8,584 nt of DNA, taken from positions 1-8,584 of the forward strand of contig DAOVJZ010000056.1 of NCBI GenBank assembly GCA_030632035.1. The letters run 5' to 3'. The translations under genes and the position numbers were made by a program. The notes beneath the pieces were generated by a model. It worked only from the letters and a program-made list of their open reading frames with translations, was not told the DNA's origin and searched no databases. Numbering within the stretch: the stretch's first letter is position 1; every line of letters begins with the position of its first letter. The stretch is from Granulosicoccaceae bacterium (lineage in GTDB: Bacteria > Pseudomonadota > Gammaproteobacteria > DAOVJZ01). Of the stretch, positions 6,586 through 8,584 are shown piece by piece.

Positions 6586-7470
6586 TTAATTGATTTCACT
6601 CAATAGTGAATCGATCATATGTTCTGCCTGCGATCGATAACCGCCACCGAACATATTCATATGATTTAGTATGTGATACAGGTTATAAAGTGTTTTTCGG
6701 GTTTTATAGCCGGGATCCAATGGATAACAATGATTGTATTCAGCATAGAATTCAGGCGAGAATCCGCCGAATAATTCTGTCATCGCAATATCTGCCTCTC
6801 TGTCACCATAATAAGTAGCCGGATCAAAAACAACGGGATCGCCATTTTTCAGAAAGGCATAATTCCCCGCCCAGAGATCACCATGCAATAATGAGGCATC
6901 CGGTGTGTAGTCAGTGAAAAAGTATTCCAGAGATTCGCATAGCTGATAGCCACGTTCAATAATCTGCCCACCCTGTCCGGTTTTCCGGGCATAATCGAGC
7001 TGAAATCCCAAGCGCTGGTTCTTCCAGAATTCAATCCAGTTTGATGAGGGATCATTTATTTGTGGTACAGAACCAATTGTATTATTTATATTCCAACCAA
7101 ATTGTTCCCGGGTTGTCAGGTGTAGGGCGGCCAGTTTTTGTCCCAGTATTTTATGTCCTGCATGGCTTGCCGAACCCATTTCAAGAAATTCGAGTACAAG
7201 ATAACATTGATCGCCGGTTACTCCGGTACAAACAGGTTGAGGGGTGTGAATGGTATGGGTTTTATATAATTCATTCAGGCCCTGAAATTCCGCCTTGAAC
7301 ATATCAGCTTTATTATGCTGGTTTAATTTAACAAAATATTTTTCAGCCCCATTAGTGATCATAAAGGCTGAACTGATACAGCCGCCACTGATACTGTCTT
7401 GATTTGTTATTTCAAAGGCAGTGCCGGTGTTGTTAGTGATATGTTCAGCAATGTCATCCCAATGTGACAC
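6586..7470 (-). CDS. Fructosamine kinase family protein (FN3K/YniA-like)
   Basis: This 294-residue cytoplasmic kinase has the full length of the fructosamine/ketosamine-3-kinase family, which phosphorylates sugar adducts on glycated amines or proteins so that they fall off (deglycation repair). The aminoglycoside-phosphotransferase-like fold is evident: a nucleotide-loop equivalent ISGGCISSAF (27-36), the probable ATP-binding Lys48, a helix Glu near 61-67, the hinge YLVLEFLEMGS (90-100), the catalytic loop HGDLWAGN (196-203, Asp198 and Asn203), the metal-binding DPA (Asp216) and the family signature YYGDREADIAMTELFGGF (220-237). All key residues are present. The start is GTG at 7468-7470, with GGGGAAG five bases upstream. 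It converges on mshN with 5 bp between stop codons. The E. coli relative is YniA; bacterial substrates are mostly unproven. Nothing ties it to the pilus genes. Confidence 0.92.
   Translation of the reverse strand: MSHWDDIAEHITNNTGTAFEITNQDSISGGCISSAFMITNGAEKYFVKLNQHNKADMFKAEFQGLNELYKTHTIHTPQPVCTGVTGDQCYLVLEFLEMGSASHAGHKILGQKLAALHLTTREQFGWNINNTIGSVPQINDPSSNWIEFWKNQRLGFQLDYARKTGQGGQIIERGYQLCESLEYFFTDYTPDASLLHGDLWAGNYAFLKNGDPVVFDPATYYGDREADIAMTELFGGFSPEFYAEYNHCYPLDPGYKTRKTLYNLYHILNHMNMFGGGYRSQAEHMIDSLLSEIN
6589..6615. terminator. Hairpin at the convergent mshN / fructosamine kinase 3' ends
   Basis: ATTGATTTCACT at 6589-6600 pairs with AGTGAATCGAT at 6605-6615 around a CAAT loop, with one bulged T and one T-G pair. 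It begins 9 bp after the mshN stop and lies inside the last codons of the kinase gene on the other strand. Neither side is followed by a T-tract, so it is not a canonical intrinsic terminator. It could still slow polymerase or protect mRNA 3' ends. Confidence 0.35.
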
Positions 7471-7482
7471 GACAGCTTCCCC

Positions 7483-7500
7483 GTAGCTTTTACAAGCTAC
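7483..7500 (-). promoter_or_regulatory. Hairpin just upstream of the fructosamine kinase ribosome-binding site
   Basis: GTAGCTT (7483-7489) and AAGCTAC (7494-7500) form a perfect 7-bp stem with a 4-nt loop. Read on the minus strand, the stem ends directly before GGGGAAG, the ribosome-binding site of the GTG start at 7470. The distal arm could also pair with the AAGCT that overlaps this site, giving an alternative 5-bp fold that would mask it. A role in translational control is inference. Confidence 0.35.
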
Positions 7501-7532
7501 CAGTGTATTGCGAATCAGAACTTAATGGAATA

Positions 7533-8138
7533 TCAATTCAGAATGAGTTTTGAAACACGTTCGTGTAACGGACTCTTGCGTGGGAAATGTGCCAGCAGGA
7601 ATTCCATCTGATCGGAAAGTACACGCTTGCCCTGCAGATAAATGTATTCTGCATGGGTAGGAATAAATGGAATGGCTAATAGTTGCATATTGGCTTGTTC
7701 AGGAGTGCGTCCGGCTTTGTGGTTGTTACAACGCTTGCAGGCCGTTACTACATTGTTCCATGTATCACTGCCATTCTTGCTAATAGGGGTAACATGGTCA
7801 CGTGATAAATTGCGAGACATAAAACGGTTACCACAATAAAGACAAACTTGGGCATCACGGGCAAACAATGATTGATTATTCAGTGGAGGTGCGTAAGTTT
7901 CACGCATTCTATTCAATGCATGATTATTACCATAAGTGGCAATGATGGAATTGACTTCAATTGTACTTCTCAGGCCAGTAATGGCATTAAAGCCGCCATG
8001 CAATTGATACAACAGAGAACCACAGGAATAGGCAACCTGTTCCAGATGATAGAGTTTGACTGCTTCCTGATAGTTAATCCATTCCAGCGGCATGCCGGAT
8101 GCATCAGTTCTCAGTACTTGTTGCCCAAAATAATTCAT
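7533..8138 (-). CDS. HNH endonuclease family protein
   Basis: This 201-residue protein has a zinc-stabilised HNH nuclease domain in its centre. CLYC (Cys99, Cys102) and CKRC (Cys134, Cys137) should hold a structural zinc. The beta-beta-alpha-metal core reads LSRDHVTPISKNGSDTWNN (Asp114, His115, Asn128/129), followed by CNNHKAGRTPEQA (His140). The roughly 90 residues before the domain, beginning MNYFGQQVLRTDASGMPLEWINYQEAV, are not a domain I can name, but similar solitary HNH proteins are widespread in bacteria. The biological substrate is unknown; restriction, repair and nicking are all possible. An in-frame TGA lies five codons upstream, so the ATG at 8136-8138 is the first possible ATG. 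No methylase, toxin partner or phage gene is adjacent. Confidence 0.85.
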   Translation of the reverse strand: MNYFGQQVLRTDASGMPLEWINYQEAVKLYHLEQVAYSCGSLLYQLHGGFNAITGLRSTIEVNSIIATYGNNHALNRMRETYAPPLNNQSLFARDAQVCLYCGNRFMSRNLSRDHVTPISKNGSDTWNNVVTACKRCNNHKAGRTPEQANMQLLAIPFIPTHAEYIYLQGKRVLSDQMEFLLAHFPRKSPLHERVSKLILN

Positions 8139-8179
8139 GCCAGCCTGCGATCATAAGAAATTATTATTTAGTGCTTATA

Positions 8180-8185
8180 ATTATA
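8180..8185 (-). promoter_or_regulatory. Possible -10 element for the HNH gene
   Basis: The minus strand reads TATAAT here, a perfect -10 hexamer, about 42 bp before the HNH gene start in a very AT-rich gap. The -35 position (CGGGAA-like) is a poor match. It suggests the HNH gene has its own promoter, and possibly drives the kinase 62 bp further downstream as well. Confidence 0.35.
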
Positions 8186-8235
8186 GTTATAAATGCAGGA
8201 TTTTCCCGAGTCAATAATTAGATATGGGAATAGTG

Positions 8236-8256
8236 TGAAAATTCAGCCCATTTTCA
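8236..8256 (-). terminator. Weak hairpin downstream of hemE
   Basis: TGAAAAT (8236-8242) and ATTTTCA (8250-8256) make a 7-bp inverted repeat with a 7-nt loop, 12 bp past the hemE stop. It is AT-rich and has no following T-run on the minus strand, so terminator function is doubtful. Its position after hemE is the only other support. Confidence 0.25.
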
Positions 8257-8268
8257 GGGAATCAGGAG

Positions 8269-8584
8269 TTAGTTGTGGAATTCGGGACTAAATTCATGGA
8301 CTGCATTAACGAGAGCGGCCACGTTTTCCGGGTCAATGGTGGGGTGGATACCATGACCCAGATTGAAGACATGACCAGGCCCCTTGCCATAGCTGGCCAG
8401 AATGGATTTGACCTCTTCCCTGATCCTGTCCGGATTTGTGTACAACAGTGTTGGATCCATATTTCCTTGCAAGGCAACAGAATCATGTACTCTGGAACGG
8501 GCATCGGCCAGATCAACAGTCCAGTCGAGTCCAAGTGCATCGGCACCACTTTCTGCCATTGCCTCAAGCCATTGCCCACCGCCC
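8269..8584 (-). CDS. hemE: Uroporphyrinogen decarboxylase, C-terminal part (partial at window edge)
   Basis: HemE removes carboxyl groups from the four acetate side chains of uroporphyrinogen III to give coproporphyrinogen III, a cytoplasmic step of haem synthesis. The visible 104 residues are the C-terminal part of a protein that is usually about 350 residues; the gene runs off the right edge. The sequence GGGQWLEAMAESGADALGLDWT, then VALQGNMDPTLLY, and GHVFNLGHGIHPTIDPENV are characteristic HemE blocks, including the conserved active-site-region His of the NLGHGI motif. An internal Met (8557-8559) is not the start, because conserved sequence continues upstream of it. It ends with TAA at 8269-8271 and lies in the same direction as the HNH gene, 130 bp away. 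Confidence 0.96.
   Translation of the reverse strand, partial: GGGQWLEAMAESGADALGLDWTVDLADARSRVHDSVALQGNMDPTLLYTNPDRIREEVKSILASYGKGPGHVFNLGHGIHPTIDPENVAALVNAVHEFSPEFHN

Noticed and set aside
7041..7298. Plus-strand open frame of 85 codons inside the kinase gene
   Set aside because: It lies antisense to the well-conserved kinase gene, including its N-terminal lobe, has no convincing ribosome-binding site or recognisable motif, and its composition looks like a shadow.
7872..8156. Plus-strand open frame of 94 codons opposite the HNH gene
   Set aside because: Antisense to the HNH gene N-terminus, with no motif and no ribosome-binding site that stands out.
8262..8579. Second minus-strand frame over hemE
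   Set aside because: The alternative frame carries the unmistakable HemE blocks, so this one is an out-of-frame shadow.

Overview
The window carries the assembly half of an MSHA-type (mannose-sensitive haemagglutinin) type IV pilus locus on the plus strand, followed by three unrelated-looking genes on the minus strand. By eye the DNA is moderately AT-rich. MSHA-type genes, a YniA-like fructosamine kinase and a recognisable hemE together suggest a gammaproteobacterium, probably aquatic and not an enteric. I cannot name the genus from sequence alone.

Layout. Positions 1-48 are the last 15 codons of an upstream gene. Positions 49-221 are an AT-rich leader with a possible promoter and small repeats. 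From 225 to 6580, seven plus-strand genes run head to tail as one probable operon: mshI (PilM-like), a PilN-like gene (mshI2), mshJ (PilO/GspM-like), mshK (PilP-like), mshL (secretin lipoprotein), mshM (ExeA-type AAA+ ATPase) and mshN (membrane-anchored TPR protein). Most junctions overlap or nearly touch (GTGA and ATGA stop/start overlaps), so translational coupling is likely. Three consecutive genes (mshJ, mshK, mshL) appear to start with GTG. The operon stops 5 bp before the end of a convergent fructosamine kinase gene (6586-7470). Upstream of the kinase on the same strand are a solitary HNH endonuclease-like gene (7533-8138) and the 3' end of hemE (from 8269 past the window edge).

How the genes work together. 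MshI, PilN, MshJ and MshK should form the inner-membrane and periplasmic alignment complex, equivalent to PilM-N-O-P. MshL is the outer-membrane pore. MshM and MshN resemble the GspA/GspB (ExeA/ExeB) pair that helps secretins assemble through the cell wall. The extension ATPase (MshE), platform protein (MshG) and all pilins are absent here and must lie elsewhere if the pilus is functional. The minus-strand genes cover protein deglycation, an HNH nuclease-like function and haem synthesis, with no evident link to the pilus.

I see no strong evidence for a novel system, CRISPR array, mobile element, tRNA or rRNA. The points most worth a second look are the split MSHA locus, an 11-codon mini-ORF overlapping the mshM start, a membrane-anchored MshM with almost no periplasmic domain, a hairpin next to the fructosamine kinase ribosome-binding site, and the structured mshI leader.
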